Positions 24,182 to 33,561 of a stretch of 64,000 nt of DNA are shown here, in pieces. The stretch's first letter is position 1, and the number at the start of each line of letters is the position of its first letter. This DNA is from JADJLQ01 sp964405735. Its GTDB lineage: Bacteria > Bacteroidota > Bacteroidia > Chitinophagales > Saprospiraceae. Under the pieces are notes generated by a model. It was not told the origin of the DNA, ran no database searches, and worked only from the letters and a program-made list of their open reading frames with translations. The stretch is taken from contig CAYOPD010000011.1 in assembly GCA_964405735.1 (NCBI GenBank), positions 1 to 64,000 of the forward strand. The letters run 5' to 3'. The position numbers and the translations under genes are program-made.

Positions 24182-25231
24182 ATGGCGGATAAAGCGACAT
24201 TCGGGATCAGAAAGGGCAGGGGAGCACAGTTTAATCCCTCCAGCCGTTTCAACATCCTGCACCCGGACGAACAATTGATCCTCGAAGCAAAGACCAGATT
24301 CATCCCTACCCAGGCAAAAACGATAGTCAATAAGGTGGAAAGCCCCGATATTCCCATGCCTTTTTCCATGAATCCATACCAGGGCTGTGAGCATGGATGT
24401 GTCTATTGTTATGCCCGTAACACCCATCCTTATTGGGGTTATAGCGCCGGTTTGGATTTTGAGCAAAAAATACTGGTTAAAAAAGAGGCTCCTGCCCTGT
24501 TGATAAAATACCTGGGCGGCAAGAATTACCTGCCTCAACCCATCCTCCTTTCTGGAAACACGGACTGCTACCAACCGGCTGAACAGGAATTCAGGCTGAC
24601 CCGACAAATCCTTGAAATCTGCCTTCAGTACCGTCAGCCATTAAGTGTCATCACCAAAAACAGCCTGATCCTGAGGGACCTCGATATACTGCAACCCATG
24701 GCCGGAATGGGACTGGTGCAAGTCATTCTTTCCATAACTACCCTCGATGAGTCCTTGAGGAGCATGCTTGAACCCAGGACGGCCGCTTCCATAAAGAGAT
24801 TAAAAACAGTGGAAGAATTGAGTCGACACGACATACCTGTTTTTGTGATGATGGCCCCCGTAATACCCGGGCTCACCGATCATGAAATCCACCAGCTGGC
24901 TGAAAAGGCTGCTGGCCACGGTGCCTGGGATTTTTTTTATTCACTCCTGCGGCTCAACGGCGATGTGGAGCCCATATTTAAGGATTGGCTTGAGAAGACC
25001 TTTCCAGACCGGGCCGAAAAAATCATGAATCGTACAGCGAATTGTCATGGGGGCAGTGTGCAGGATTCAAGGTTTAAAGTCCGTATGAAAGGCGAAGGTC
25101 ATTATGCCCAATTGATCCGCGAACAAGTCAGGCTAGCAAAAATCAGGCAGGGTTTTCCAAAGAGGGAGGCAGGTCCCCTGGATTGCAGCCGTTTTAAAGT
25201 CCCCAAGGCGCAATTGGAATTATTTGACTGA
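24182..25231 (+). CDS. PA0069/Rv2578c-type radical SAM protein
   Basis: A 349-residue radical SAM enzyme with the cluster motif C69-x3-C73-x2-C76 in YQGCEHGCVYCYARNTHPYW, which binds [4Fe-4S] and S-adenosylmethionine. The flanking PIPMPFSMNPYQG and KTIVNKVESPDIP, then TKNSLILRDLDIL and VMMAPVIPGLTDHEI, fit the spore photoproduct lyase-related PA0069/Rv2578c group. No substrate is established for that group, although DNA repair has been suggested by similarity. It is a lone gene: a terminator precedes it, and the convergent lysA stops 2 bp away. Confidence 0.88.
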   Translation: MADKATFGIRKGRGAQFNPSSRFNILHPDEQLILEAKTRFIPTQAKTIVNKVESPDIPMPFSMNPYQGCEHGCVYCYARNTHPYWGYSAGLDFEQKILVKKEAPALLIKYLGGKNYLPQPILLSGNTDCYQPAEQEFRLTRQILEICLQYRQPLSVITKNSLILRDLDILQPMAGMGLVQVILSITTLDESLRSMLEPRTAASIKRLKTVEELSRHDIPVFVMMAPVIPGLTDHEIHQLAEKAAGHGAWDFFYSLLRLNGDVEPIFKDWLEKTFPDRAEKIMNRTANCHGGSVQDSRFKVRMKGEGHYAQLIREQVRLAKIRQGFPKREAGPLDCSRFKVPKAQLELFD

Positions 25232-25233
25232 CT

Positions 25234-26415
25234 TCACAGGGGTACCTGGAGCGCTAGCAGGTTTTGCAGGGTTTCGCGGTGCCGTATGAGTTTGGCTTCC
25301 CCTTGTTGTAAATAAACTTCTGCCGGTCTTGGACGCGAATTGTAAGAAGAGGCCATCGAATAACAATAGGCTCCTGCATTGGCAAAGGCCAGGACATCCC
25401 CGGGCCGGATTTCAGGAATCATCCGGTCCGATGCGAAAGTATCGGTTTCGCATATATTCCCCACCACATCGTATTTTTCAGGTGTGCCTCCCGGATTGCT
25501 GATGTTGGTGATGGTATGCCATGCGCCGTAAAACATGGGACGGATAAGATGATTGAATCCGCTGTCAACGCCTGCAAAATGGATGCCGCCGTTTTCTTTG
25601 ACCCAGGTGCAGGTGACCAGGAAAGTACCGGCTTCACTGACCAGAAATTTCCCCGGTTCAAACACCAGCCGCAGGGGCTTGCCATATTCCGTGCAAAAGC
25701 CGGTAAACCGGTCCGCGACCAGGCTGCCCAGTTGAGCCATGTCCGTTTTTTTATCATCTTCATAATAAGGCACTTTAAAACCACTTCCCAGGTCGATGTA
25801 GTCCAGTGACCTGAAGCGGGGAGCTACCGAAAGAAGGACCTCAACGGCTTCCATGAACTGATCGCTTTCCAGGATATCGCTTCCACTGTGTATATGAAGT
25901 CCGTTTATTTTGAACGGTGCAGATTCCACCAGCCGGAGTATGTCGGGGAGGTAATTCATCCCGATGCCAAATTTGGCCTTGGAATGGCCGGTGGAAGTTT
26001 TATCATAAGCCCCGGCCATGACCGAGGGATTCATCCGCAGTCCTGCTGGGATCTCAGGAAACTGAGAAATATACCACTCCAGCACTGGCAGGCTGTCCAG
26101 GGTAATCTGAGCGCCAGTGCCAACCGCGAAACGGATTTCTTCGGCAGAAGCAAAACTGGGAGTAAACCGGATCAAGGAGGGATCAAAACCTGCGAGGAGT
26201 GCCAGTTCAAGTTCTCCCCTGGAAACACAATCCACTCCCAGCCCCTGCTTGCGGATCGTATCCAGGATGGCCAGGTTGCTGTTGGCCTTCATGGCATAAC
26301 AATAAAGGGTATCCGGATAAGGAATGGTTTCCTGCAATATCCGGGCCTGCCGTATGATGATTTCCTCATCGTAAACATAGAGGGGGCTTCCGAATTTATT
26401 GACCAGATGGATCAT
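25234..26415 (-). CDS. lysA: diaminopimelate decarboxylase
   Basis: A 393-residue PLP enzyme that makes L-lysine from meso-diaminopimelate, the last step of lysine synthesis. The Schiff-base Lys43 lies in YCYAMKANSN. HIHSGSDI, GSGFKVPYY and EPGKFLVSEAG bind PLP phosphate and substrate, and the CETDTFASDR segment supplies the Cys/Glu of the shared active site. The C-terminal FANAGAYCYSMASSYNSRPRPAEV is diagnostic of the LysA branch. It stands alone; a near-consensus TATACTTG box lies about 25 nt upstream of the start. Confidence 0.92.
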   Translation of the reverse strand: MIHLVNKFGSPLYVYDEEIIIRQARILQETIPYPDTLYCYAMKANSNLAILDTIRKQGLGVDCVSRGELELALLAGFDPSLIRFTPSFASAEEIRFAVGTGAQITLDSLPVLEWYISQFPEIPAGLRMNPSVMAGAYDKTSTGHSKAKFGIGMNYLPDILRLVESAPFKINGLHIHSGSDILESDQFMEAVEVLLSVAPRFRSLDYIDLGSGFKVPYYEDDKKTDMAQLGSLVADRFTGFCTEYGKPLRLVFEPGKFLVSEAGTFLVTCTWVKENGGIHFAGVDSGFNHLIRPMFYGAWHTITNISNPGGTPEKYDVVGNICETDTFASDRMIPEIRPGDVLAFANAGAYCYSMASSYNSRPRPAEVYLQQGEAKLIRHRETLQNLLALQVPL

Positions 26416-26596
26416 GGATGCTTTGAAATTAAATGCAAGTATAGAAAAGAAAAGGAGTAACCAATAATTTCAGCAAGTATCCGTCTTGGTCACCATTGAG
26501 ATCAGAAAGACAGCCGCTCTGCGATAACCCTGCCACATATACTCCAGGTAACGGTCGGCCGGCAATATCCTTCAAAACACCGGCTTATTTTTTCCC

Positions 26597-26604
26597 TATT
26601 TTTG
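26597..26604 (+). promoter_or_regulatory. -7 box TATTTTTG, leaderless geometry, mutS2
   Basis: A perfect TAnnTTTG box separated from the mutS2 ATG (26612) by exactly 7 nt, so transcription should start at the initiation codon. Confidence 0.6.
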
Positions 26605-26611
26605 CAGCCGC

Positions 26612-28996
26612 ATGATACGAGTCCGACCCGAGGCATTATTTCAACACCTGGAATTCGATAAACTCAACCAATCTGTCGCCTCCCTCTGCCTGATTGAAGA
26701 CACCCGAAACCGTTTTTTCCCCATAGCCGTCATGACCGCCAAACAAGCGATTGACCGCGCGCTGGACGAAACACTCGAATTTAAGTCGGCCTACGAAAGG
26801 AACGGCCTGCTACCCGTACACGCCTGCGCGAGTATCTCGGACAGTCTTGCCAGGACCAGCATGTCAGGGTATGTATTCGAATTGGAAGCGCTGGTCCATA
26901 TCTTTCTGGTGCTAAAAAACCTCGAGGAAATAGGGCATTTTTTCAAAAACCCCGACCATGTAAAGGCCATGCCCCTGGCAGCGCAGGGTTTCGGAGCATT
27001 GAACTATACCCAGGAGCTTTTCCGGGAGATGAGGCAGATCTTTGATGACTCCAACCAGATCAGGCCGGATGCGACACCCGAATTGAAAACGATCAGCCGA
27101 GCGATCCGGTCAAAGGAGGCCGAAATTGACCAGGTGTTCAGGTCCCTGCTCAACGAATACCGCAAACAGGGCTGGCTGAGCGAATCGGGTGAAAGCATCC
27201 GCAACAACAGGAGGGTGGTGGCGGTTCAATCGGAAAACAAACGTAAGATCAAGGGTATCATCCACGATGAATCCACCACAGGCCGGACCACCTACATCGA
27301 ACCGGAACTCATCATCGAAAAAAACAATGAGTTGTTTGATTTGGAGATGGATTACCAGAAAGAGATCTACCGGATCCTCCAGGTCCTGAGCAAATCCTGT
27401 CAGCGGGATTCAGATATGTTGTGCGCAGGTTGGGAAATGCTCCTTCATTTCGATTTTATCCGTTCGAAAGCAATTTTTGCAGTAAACTGCCATGCTTTCC
27501 GCCCAGAGGTGGCTGACCGGCCACAGTTAAAAATTAAGTCAGGCAGGCATCCCCTTTTGATATTAAAAAACAAGGTCCTGGGCAGGGAAACGGTACCCTT
27601 CGATCTCATTCTTAACGGTGATAACCGGGTGCTTATTCTCAGTGGACCCAACGCCGGGGGAAAGTCCGTTGCCATGAAAGCCGTCGGCTTGATTCAACTG
27701 ATGGTGCAGGCCGGCATGCTCATCCCGGCTCATGAAGCCAGTGAAATGGGTATATTTTACAATTTCCTCGGCGATATCGGTGACCAGCAGTCCCTGGAAG
27801 ATGACCTCAGCACGTATAGTTCGCGTCTGCTCAAAATGAAACAATTCCTGGAAGTTGCTGACGGACGGAGCCTGGTGCTGATCGATGAATTCGGATCCGG
27901 GACAGATCCCAAACTCGGAGGAGCCATCGCGGAAGCCATCCTGTTTGAATTGAATAAACGAAAAGTTTATGGGGTGATCACGACCCATTATTCCAATCTC
28001 AAGGTGTTGGCCTTTAAAACAAAGGGCCTGCTCAACGGGGCCATGATCTTTGATACGGAACACCTGAAGCCGACCTTTCAACTCAAAGTGGGGAGGCCCG
28101 GGAGTTCTTATGCTTTTGAGGTTGCGTTCCGCAGCGGTCTTCATCCTGAAGTCATTGAGCACGCCAAAAGAAGGACACACGAAGACCAAAAGGAATTGGA
28201 GGAATTGCTTATTGAGCTCCAGAAGGATAAACTGGCACTTCAGGATCAGTTGGGCAGAGCGAAGGACAAAGAATTGAAATTGGATAAGCTGGTCATGAAT
28301 TATGAAAAACTCAATGCGGAATTCGAATTAAAGAAGAAAAAGTTTAAACTGGAACAAAAAGACTGGGAGTTGCATGCTGAAAAAGTGCTTGCCGATAAAA
28401 TCGGTAAAGCCCTCCGTGAAATAAAATCAAGTCCGTATAAAGGGCATGGCCAAAAGAAACTGGAAGAGGTAAAACAAAAAATGGATACGCTCCAACAGGA
28501 CCTGAAAGTCATGCATACAGAAATTACCAAACTGGAAACGGCGCAGGACAAACCCATGACCGTGGGGACATTTGTTCGCCTTCGGCAGGGTTCCGAGATT
28601 GGCCGGATCGCCTCCATCCGGAAGGACCATGCGCAAGTGGAAATGGGATCCCTGGTACTGAATATGCCCCTGCGGGACCTGGTTAGAACCAGGGAGCCCG
28701 TAAGTCAAACCGACCGGGAACTGCCAAGGCAAATCCTGGTGGAAGAAAAAAAAGTCGAAGGGTCCCTGGATCTCAGGGGTATGAGCAAATCGCAGGCCAT
28801 TGAGTTGCTGCAGAATTATCTCGACCGTGCCCTGCTCAGCAATGTGCATGAATTGCGGATCCTTCATGGAAAGGGCAACGGTATACTGAGGGACCTGGTA
28901 AAAACACAGGCCCGGCAATATAAAGCCATAAAAAAAATCTTTCATCCTCCCAGCGAATCGGGTGGCGAGGGTATTTCGATCCTTCAACTGGAATAA
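26612..28996 (+). CDS. mutS2: endonuclease MutS2
   Basis: A 794-residue MutS2 protein. It lacks the mismatch-recognition domain of MutS but has the core helical clamp region, an ABC-type ATPase with Walker A SGPNAGGKS (about residue 345), Walker B LVLIDEFGSGTDP and the TTHYSNLK switch, a long coiled coil (about 520-660), and a C-terminal Smr nuclease domain with LDLRGMSKSQAIELL and HGKGNGILR. The family suppresses recombination or, in Bacillus, splits stalled collided ribosomes. The HGKGxGxLR motif suggests an active Smr nuclease. The next gene, a UbiA prenyltransferase, begins 8 bp later. Confidence 0.94.
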   Translation: MIRVRPEALFQHLEFDKLNQSVASLCLIEDTRNRFFPIAVMTAKQAIDRALDETLEFKSAYERNGLLPVHACASISDSLARTSMSGYVFELEALVHIFLVLKNLEEIGHFFKNPDHVKAMPLAAQGFGALNYTQELFREMRQIFDDSNQIRPDATPELKTISRAIRSKEAEIDQVFRSLLNEYRKQGWLSESGESIRNNRRVVAVQSENKRKIKGIIHDESTTGRTTYIEPELIIEKNNELFDLEMDYQKEIYRILQVLSKSCQRDSDMLCAGWEMLLHFDFIRSKAIFAVNCHAFRPEVADRPQLKIKSGRHPLLILKNKVLGRETVPFDLILNGDNRVLILSGPNAGGKSVAMKAVGLIQLMVQAGMLIPAHEASEMGIFYNFLGDIGDQQSLEDDLSTYSSRLLKMKQFLEVADGRSLVLIDEFGSGTDPKLGGAIAEAILFELNKRKVYGVITTHYSNLKVLAFKTKGLLNGAMIFDTEHLKPTFQLKVGRPGSSYAFEVAFRSGLHPEVIEHAKRRTHEDQKELEELLIELQKDKLALQDQLGRAKDKELKLDKLVMNYEKLNAEFELKKKKFKLEQKDWELHAEKVLADKIGKALREIKSSPYKGHGQKKLEEVKQKMDTLQQDLKVMHTEITKLETAQDKPMTVGTFVRLRQGSEIGRIASIRKDHAQVEMGSLVLNMPLRDLVRTREPVSQTDRELPRQILVEEKKVEGSLDLRGMSKSQAIELLQNYLDRALLSNVHELRILHGKGNGILRDLVKTQARQYKAIKKIFHPPSESGGEGISILQLE

Positions 28997-29004
28997 ACCA
29001 TAGA

Positions 29005-29865
29005 ATGAAATCCTACCTGTCACTCATTAAATTCAGCCATACCGTGTTTGCCCTGCCGTTCGCGGCGGTCGGGGTGGTGTTGGCAATTGTGGATGGCTTT
29101 ACCCTGAGTATGCTGCTCGGGCTCAAAATTCTTTTTTGTATGGTGTTTGCCCGGAGCGCGGCCATGGCCTTTAACCGATGGGCGGATGAACGATTCGACC
29201 GGCTCAATCCAAGAACAGCCGGGCGGGAGATCCCTGCAGGCATTGTATCCTCCAATGAAGCATTGTATCTGACCGCCGCCAACAGCCTTGCTTTTGTAGT
29301 CACGGCCTGGTCGATCAATTCCATATGTTTTTATTTATCGCCGGTAGCACTCATCACTATTCTTGGGTACAGTTATACCAAACGATGGACCGCTGTTTGC
29401 CACCTGATTCTCGGCTGTGGCCTGGCCCTGGCGCCCATTGGCAGTTATCTTGCCGTTGCCGGTAAATTTTCCCTGATCCCGCTCCTTTATTCCGGGGTGG
29501 TGTTTTATTGGGTTGCCGGTTTTGACATCATTTACGCCTTGCAGGATGAAGAGTTTGACAAAGCCCATCGTTTGCATTCCATCCCGGCCCGTTTTGGAAA
29601 ATCCAAGGCACTCGGGATAAGCCGGCTCCTGCATTTCATAAGTGCCATGATCCTTCTTTTCGCCACCTGGCAGATTCAAAGCCGGTACATGAGTTCAGGG
29701 ATATGGCTTTGGTTGAGCGCAGCGGTATTTATCCTCATGTTGGTATACCAGCAAAATCTGGTCAACCCAAGGGACCTTAGCAAAATCAATCTTGCCTTTT
29801 TTACTACCAACGGCCTGGCCAGCGTGATTTATGGTGTTCTTTTTAGTTTTGATTTATTGTTTTAG
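29005..29865 (+). CDS. UbiA family prenyltransferase
   Basis: A 286-residue integral membrane enzyme with about eight to nine helices. The two Asp-rich prenyl-diphosphate sites are NRWADERFDRLNPRTAGREIPAG (about 53-75) and YALQDEEFDKAHRLHSIPARFG (about 173-195). The closest match by motif is the 4-hydroxybenzoate polyprenyltransferase-like branch used by menaquinone-making Bacteroidota, often linked to the futalosine pathway (MqnP). That pathway assignment is an inference. It follows mutS2 closely and probably shares its transcript. The 3' end runs into tandem repeats. Confidence 0.87.
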   Translation: MKSYLSLIKFSHTVFALPFAAVGVVLAIVDGFTLSMLLGLKILFCMVFARSAAMAFNRWADERFDRLNPRTAGREIPAGIVSSNEALYLTAANSLAFVVTAWSINSICFYLSPVALITILGYSYTKRWTAVCHLILGCGLALAPIGSYLAVAGKFSLIPLLYSGVVFYWVAGFDIIYALQDEEFDKAHRLHSIPARFGKSKALGISRLLHFISAMILLFATWQIQSRYMSSGIWLWLSAAVFILMLVYQQNLVNPRDLSKINLAFFTTNGLASVIYGVLFSFDLLF

Positions 29866-29877
29866 CACCTCCATCCT

Positions 29878-29946
29878 GAACTAACCAACTAGCCAACTTA
29901 CCTACAACTAACTGACAAACTGACAAACTGATTAACTGACTAACTC
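29878..29946 (+). repeat. AACTGACA-type tandem repeats at the ubiA/rdgB junction
   Basis: A degenerate AACTNNCC-type stretch (from about 29878) passes into 8-bp units AACTGACA, AACTGACA, AACTGATT and AACTGACT (29910-29941) plus AACTC. The TAG stop of rdgB (29940-29942, minus strand) lies inside the last units. The reverse complement is related in sequence to the repeats at 33408-33476. Confidence 0.8.
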
Positions 29947-30521
29947 TTCAGCCATTCCGTAAAATCCCGTATAGCGCTTGCCCTGTGACTTAACCTGTTT
30001 TTAATGGAAGAATCCAGTTCTGCAAAACTCCGATCAAAGCCCTCCGGCTGGAAAATGGGATCGTATCCAAAACCACCCATCCCTTTTCTTTCCGGCAGGA
30101 TCAGGCCATGAACCCGCCCTTCAAATAGATGGTATTCTTTTCCATCGTAAAAGGCGATTACGGCAATGAAATAAGCCCGGCGGTTCTTCATATCCACCAT
30201 TTCAGAGAGTACCTTATCCATATTGGCTACCGGATCTTTTTGATTTCCGGCGTAACGGGCGCTGAGGATTCCTGGCCGGCCATCCAACGCTTCAACTACA
30301 AGGCCTGCATCCTCGGCAAAACAGGGGTGTTTAAAAAGTTCAAAACCCTGCCGCGCTTTATGTTTTGCATTAGCCTCAAAGACAGTAAAGGGTTCATCCA
30401 GGTCTTGTTCAAATCCCATTTCGCCCAGCGTGCGGACCTGATAGGTAGGTCCAAGGATGGCCCTGATTTCTTCCGCTTTCTTTTTGTTCTGGCTTGCAAA
30501 CAGGAGAGTAGGGGAAGTCAT
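29940..30521 (-). CDS. rdgB: XTP/dITP diphosphatase (RdgB/HAM1)
   Basis: A 193-residue house-cleaning pyrophosphatase that removes dITP, XTP and similar mutagenic nucleotides. Family motifs are complete: FASQNKKKAEEIRAIL (NTP-binding SxNxxK), CFAEDAGLVVEALDGRPGILSARYAG, GFGYDPIFQPEG and the C-terminal SHRASAIRDF. It lies 12 bp downstream of leuS on the same strand and is almost certainly co-transcribed with it. Confidence 0.94.
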   Translation of the reverse strand: MTSPTLLFASQNKKKAEEIRAILGPTYQVRTLGEMGFEQDLDEPFTVFEANAKHKARQGFELFKHPCFAEDAGLVVEALDGRPGILSARYAGNQKDPVANMDKVLSEMVDMKNRRAYFIAVIAFYDGKEYHLFEGRVHGLILPERKGMGGFGYDPIFQPEGFDRSFAELDSSIKNRLSHRASAIRDFTEWLKS

Positions 30522-30533
30522 TTGTAAATCTGG

Positions 30534-33377
30534 TCAGAGTACGATATTGATCATCTTTCCGGTAACCACAATTACTTTTTTGGGCGTATTTCCATCCAGC
30601 CATCTCTGTACAAAATCCAGCCCGAGGGTCATGCGCTCCAGGGAAGCGGGATCCGCTTCTGCCGGATAATCCGCGTTGCCTCTTTTTTTACCATTGATAC
30701 AGATCGGGTAATTCACCGTGCTTTCAATCAAATGGGCCGGGTCCGCCACCGGATATGGTGTATGGTGAACAGATTCCACGTGTCCAAGCAGTTGCCAAAG
30801 TTCTTCCGTGATAAATGGGGCAAAGGGCGCCATCAGCCGGATGAAAGGGTCCAGGATCTCCTGTTTGTTGCATTGCAGGGCCTTTAATTCGTTTGAAGCA
30901 ATCATAAAATGGGAAACACAGGTGTTGAACGAAAACCGTTCAACATCTTCCGTGACCCGCTTGATGCATTTATGAAGAATTTTGAGTTCATCCGCAGTGG
31001 CCGGCTCACCGGATACAAAAAATTTTCCTTCCGCGAAAAACAAAGCCCAGATCCTGCGGACAAATTTACCAACCCCGTCGATACTCCGGGTATCCCAGGG
31101 TTTGGATTGTTCCAGGGGCCCAAGAAACATTTCAAACAGGCGGAAGCAGTCCGCTCCATATTCACCAACCACTTCATCCGGATTGATAACATTGTGCAGG
31201 GATTTGGACATTTTCGCCAGGTCACCCTGGGTATAAAAACGGCCTTCGGGAGGAAAATCAGGGGAAGTAAACGTTCCCAGGTCTGTCCTGAACAAGGCTT
31301 CATGGTAATCAGGCATAAACTGGATGAACCGTCGGATCCCACCTGCATCCAGGTAGGAATTCATGCTTCCATAATCCCGGACGAATCCTATGGGAACCGG
31401 AAGTGTAATATATTCTTTGTTCTGGTCGGGGCTTATCAATGATCGGGAAACAAAGACATGCCGCCCTCCTTCTTTTTCCTTCAGGAGAAAAGCCGACTCT
31501 GAAATGCCCTGGATCTTGCCCTGGTTAAGCAGTTTTTTATAAGGCTCCTTGGTGACCGTATGACCCAGGTCAAATAAAAATTTATGCCAGAACCGTGAAT
31601 AGAGCAAGTGTCCGACGGCATGTTCCGTACCCCCAACATAAAGGTCAACATCCTGCCAGTACCGGATCGATGAGGCAGATGCAAATTCCTGTTCGTTGTG
31701 GGGGTCCATGTAACGGAGAAAGTACCAGGAAGACCCGGCAAATCCTGGCATGGTATCGGTTTCCCGGGTATACCCATTAGACAACCTGACCCAGGATTCC
31801 AGTTTGGATAAGGGGGCTTTTCCGTTGGAACCCGGACGAAAATCATCCAGGGCGGGCAGGGTCAGCGGCAATTCTTCCTCCGGTAAAGTGTGCGGTATGC
31901 CTTCCGCATCAAAAATCACCGGAAAAGGCTCACCCCAATACCTTTGCCTTGAATAATTGGCATCCCTCATTTTATAATTGATTTGTTTTTTTCCGATGCC
32001 CATGTTTTCGATCCTGGATGAAATCAGTTCAATGGCATCAAGAACCTCCAGGCCATTCAGAAAATCGGAATTGATCATTTTACCCAGCTTGTCTTCGATG
32101 GTCGCTCCGGGGTACATGGACTTGTCGATGATCTCAATCACAGGCAGTGCAAACTTTTTGGCAAAGGCCAGATCCCTGGCGTCATCTGCGGGTACCGCCA
32201 TGATGGCCCCCGTCCCGTATTCCTTCAGAACGTATTCGGCTATCCAAACCGGGATACGAGCCCCGTTGAAGGGATTGACCGCAAAAGCCCCGGTAAATGC
32301 TCCGGTTACTTCCTTGACCTCGGCCATGCGGTCCCGGTCCGATCTCGAACCTACATAATGAAGGTAATCCGCGACGGCCTTTTTCTGACCCTCCGTGGTG
32401 ATCTGGCCGACCAATTCGTGCTCTGGAGCCAAAACCATGAAGGTGGCCCCAAAAATGGTATCAGCCCGTGTCGTATAAATTTCAAGTCTTTCGTTATGCC
32501 CTTCCAGTTCAAAAAACAACTGGGCGCCTGTGGAGCGGCCAATCCAATTGCTTTGCATGATTTTCATGGATTCACTGAAGTCCACTTCGTTTAAATCCTG
32601 AAGCAATCGCTCTGCGTAGGCTGTAATGCGTAAAAACCACTGCGTCATTGGTTTCCTTTCCACAGGATGTCCTCCCCGCTCGGAAAGCCCGTCTTTGATC
32701 TCATCATTGGCCAGTACGGTGCCCAAAGCTTCACACCAATTGACAAAGGCCTCTTTCCGGTAGGCGAGCCGGTAGTTCATCAGGAGGTCTGATTTTGTTT
32801 TTTCCGTGAAGGCCTTCCACTCCCCGGCGCTGAATTTGGGAACCGGGGAATGAGATGCACGTACAAGAAGGTTGCCGGATTCAGTAAAAATCTTTTCCAG
32901 TTCCCCGATTGGGCGAGCCTTTTCCAGGTCCAGGTCATACCAATGGTGAAAAAGCTGTATAAATATCCATTGAGTCCATTTGTAAAAAGAAGGGTCGCTG
33001 GTGCTTACCTGCCGGCTCCAGTCATAACTGAATCCGATATTGCCCAGTTGTTCCCGGTAGCGGGTAATGTTCTGGGCAGTGGAGACCGCCGGGTGGATAC
33101 CGGTCTGAATAGCATATTGTTCGGCAGGCAGGCCGAAGGAGTCAAATCCCATCGGGTGCAGGACCTCAAAACCTTTCATCCTCTTGTACCGAGCAAAAAT
33201 ATCGGAAGCTATGTATCCCAGAGGGTGGCCAACATGGAGGCCTGAGCCCGAGGGATAAGGGAACATGTCCAATACATAATATTTAGGCCTGCTGCTGTTA
33301 TTGGAAACCTTATACGTTTGGTTTTTTTCCCAATAACTTTTCCACTTTGATTCTATTGCCGCTGAATTGAATTCCAT
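30534..33377 (-). CDS. leuS: leucyl-tRNA synthetase
   Basis: Class I synthetase that charges tRNA-Leu, 947 residues, typical of Bacteroidota. The HIGH-type motif is PYPSGSGLHVGHPLGY (about 37-52). The CP1 editing domain contains TTRADTIFGATFMVLAPEH, with the Thr-rich and Asp-containing editing pocket. KMSKS is at residues 722-726, followed by the anticodon-binding domain with APFAPFITEELWQLLG. All motifs appear functional. The promoter shows perfect leaderless geometry. rdgB follows in the same direction. Confidence 0.97.
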   Translation of the reverse strand: MEFNSAAIESKWKSYWEKNQTYKVSNNSSRPKYYVLDMFPYPSGSGLHVGHPLGYIASDIFARYKRMKGFEVLHPMGFDSFGLPAEQYAIQTGIHPAVSTAQNITRYREQLGNIGFSYDWSRQVSTSDPSFYKWTQWIFIQLFHHWYDLDLEKARPIGELEKIFTESGNLLVRASHSPVPKFSAGEWKAFTEKTKSDLLMNYRLAYRKEAFVNWCEALGTVLANDEIKDGLSERGGHPVERKPMTQWFLRITAYAERLLQDLNEVDFSESMKIMQSNWIGRSTGAQLFFELEGHNERLEIYTTRADTIFGATFMVLAPEHELVGQITTEGQKKAVADYLHYVGSRSDRDRMAEVKEVTGAFTGAFAVNPFNGARIPVWIAEYVLKEYGTGAIMAVPADDARDLAFAKKFALPVIEIIDKSMYPGATIEDKLGKMINSDFLNGLEVLDAIELISSRIENMGIGKKQINYKMRDANYSRQRYWGEPFPVIFDAEGIPHTLPEEELPLTLPALDDFRPGSNGKAPLSKLESWVRLSNGYTRETDTMPGFAGSSWYFLRYMDPHNEQEFASASSIRYWQDVDLYVGGTEHAVGHLLYSRFWHKFLFDLGHTVTKEPYKKLLNQGKIQGISESAFLLKEKEGGRHVFVSRSLISPDQNKEYITLPVPIGFVRDYGSMNSYLDAGGIRRFIQFMPDYHEALFRTDLGTFTSPDFPPEGRFYTQGDLAKMSKSLHNVINPDEVVGEYGADCFRLFEMFLGPLEQSKPWDTRSIDGVGKFVRRIWALFFAEGKFFVSGEPATADELKILHKCIKRVTEDVERFSFNTCVSHFMIASNELKALQCNKQEILDPFIRLMAPFAPFITEELWQLLGHVESVHHTPYPVADPAHLIESTVNYPICINGKKRGNADYPAEADPASLERMTLGLDFVQRWLDGNTPKKVIVVTGKMINIVL

Positions 33378-33384
33378 AAAGGCA

Positions 33385-33392
33385 CAAAAGTA
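33385..33392 (-). promoter_or_regulatory. -7 box TACTTTTG, leaderless geometry, leuS
   Basis: On the minus strand a perfect TAnnTTTG box ends exactly 7 nt before the leuS ATG (33377). Its far side runs straight into the tandem-repeat block. Confidence 0.6.
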
Positions 33393-33407
33393 AGAAAAGC
33401 GTTGTAG

Positions 33408-33539
33408 TCAGTTAGTAAGTTAACCAGTTTGCCAGTTAACCAGTTTGCCAGTTAACTAGTTTGCCAGTTTGCCAGTGGGATAGTTAGAAAGTCTGAAAGT
33501 TTGTATGTATGCTGAAAACTGAATACTGAAAACTGATAG
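33408..33539 (-). repeat. tandem repeats between leuS and a small orphan gene
   Basis: Three exact or near-exact 16-bp units TAACCAGTTTGCCAGT (33421-33436, 33437-33452, and TAACTAG... 33453-33468) plus a half unit to 33476, preceded by looser GTCAGTTAGTAAGT. After a degenerate stretch, two 14-bp units CTGAAAACTGAATA and CTGAAAACTGATAG follow (33512-33539). The block lies downstream of the minus-strand gene at 33562 and upstream of the leuS -7 box. Confidence 0.85.
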
Positions 33540-33561
33540 CAGGTAGCTCAATGCTCACCTC

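Noticed and set aside
29878..29946. Possible CRISPR array
   Set aside because: Units are 8 bp and contiguous, with no spacers and no cas genes.
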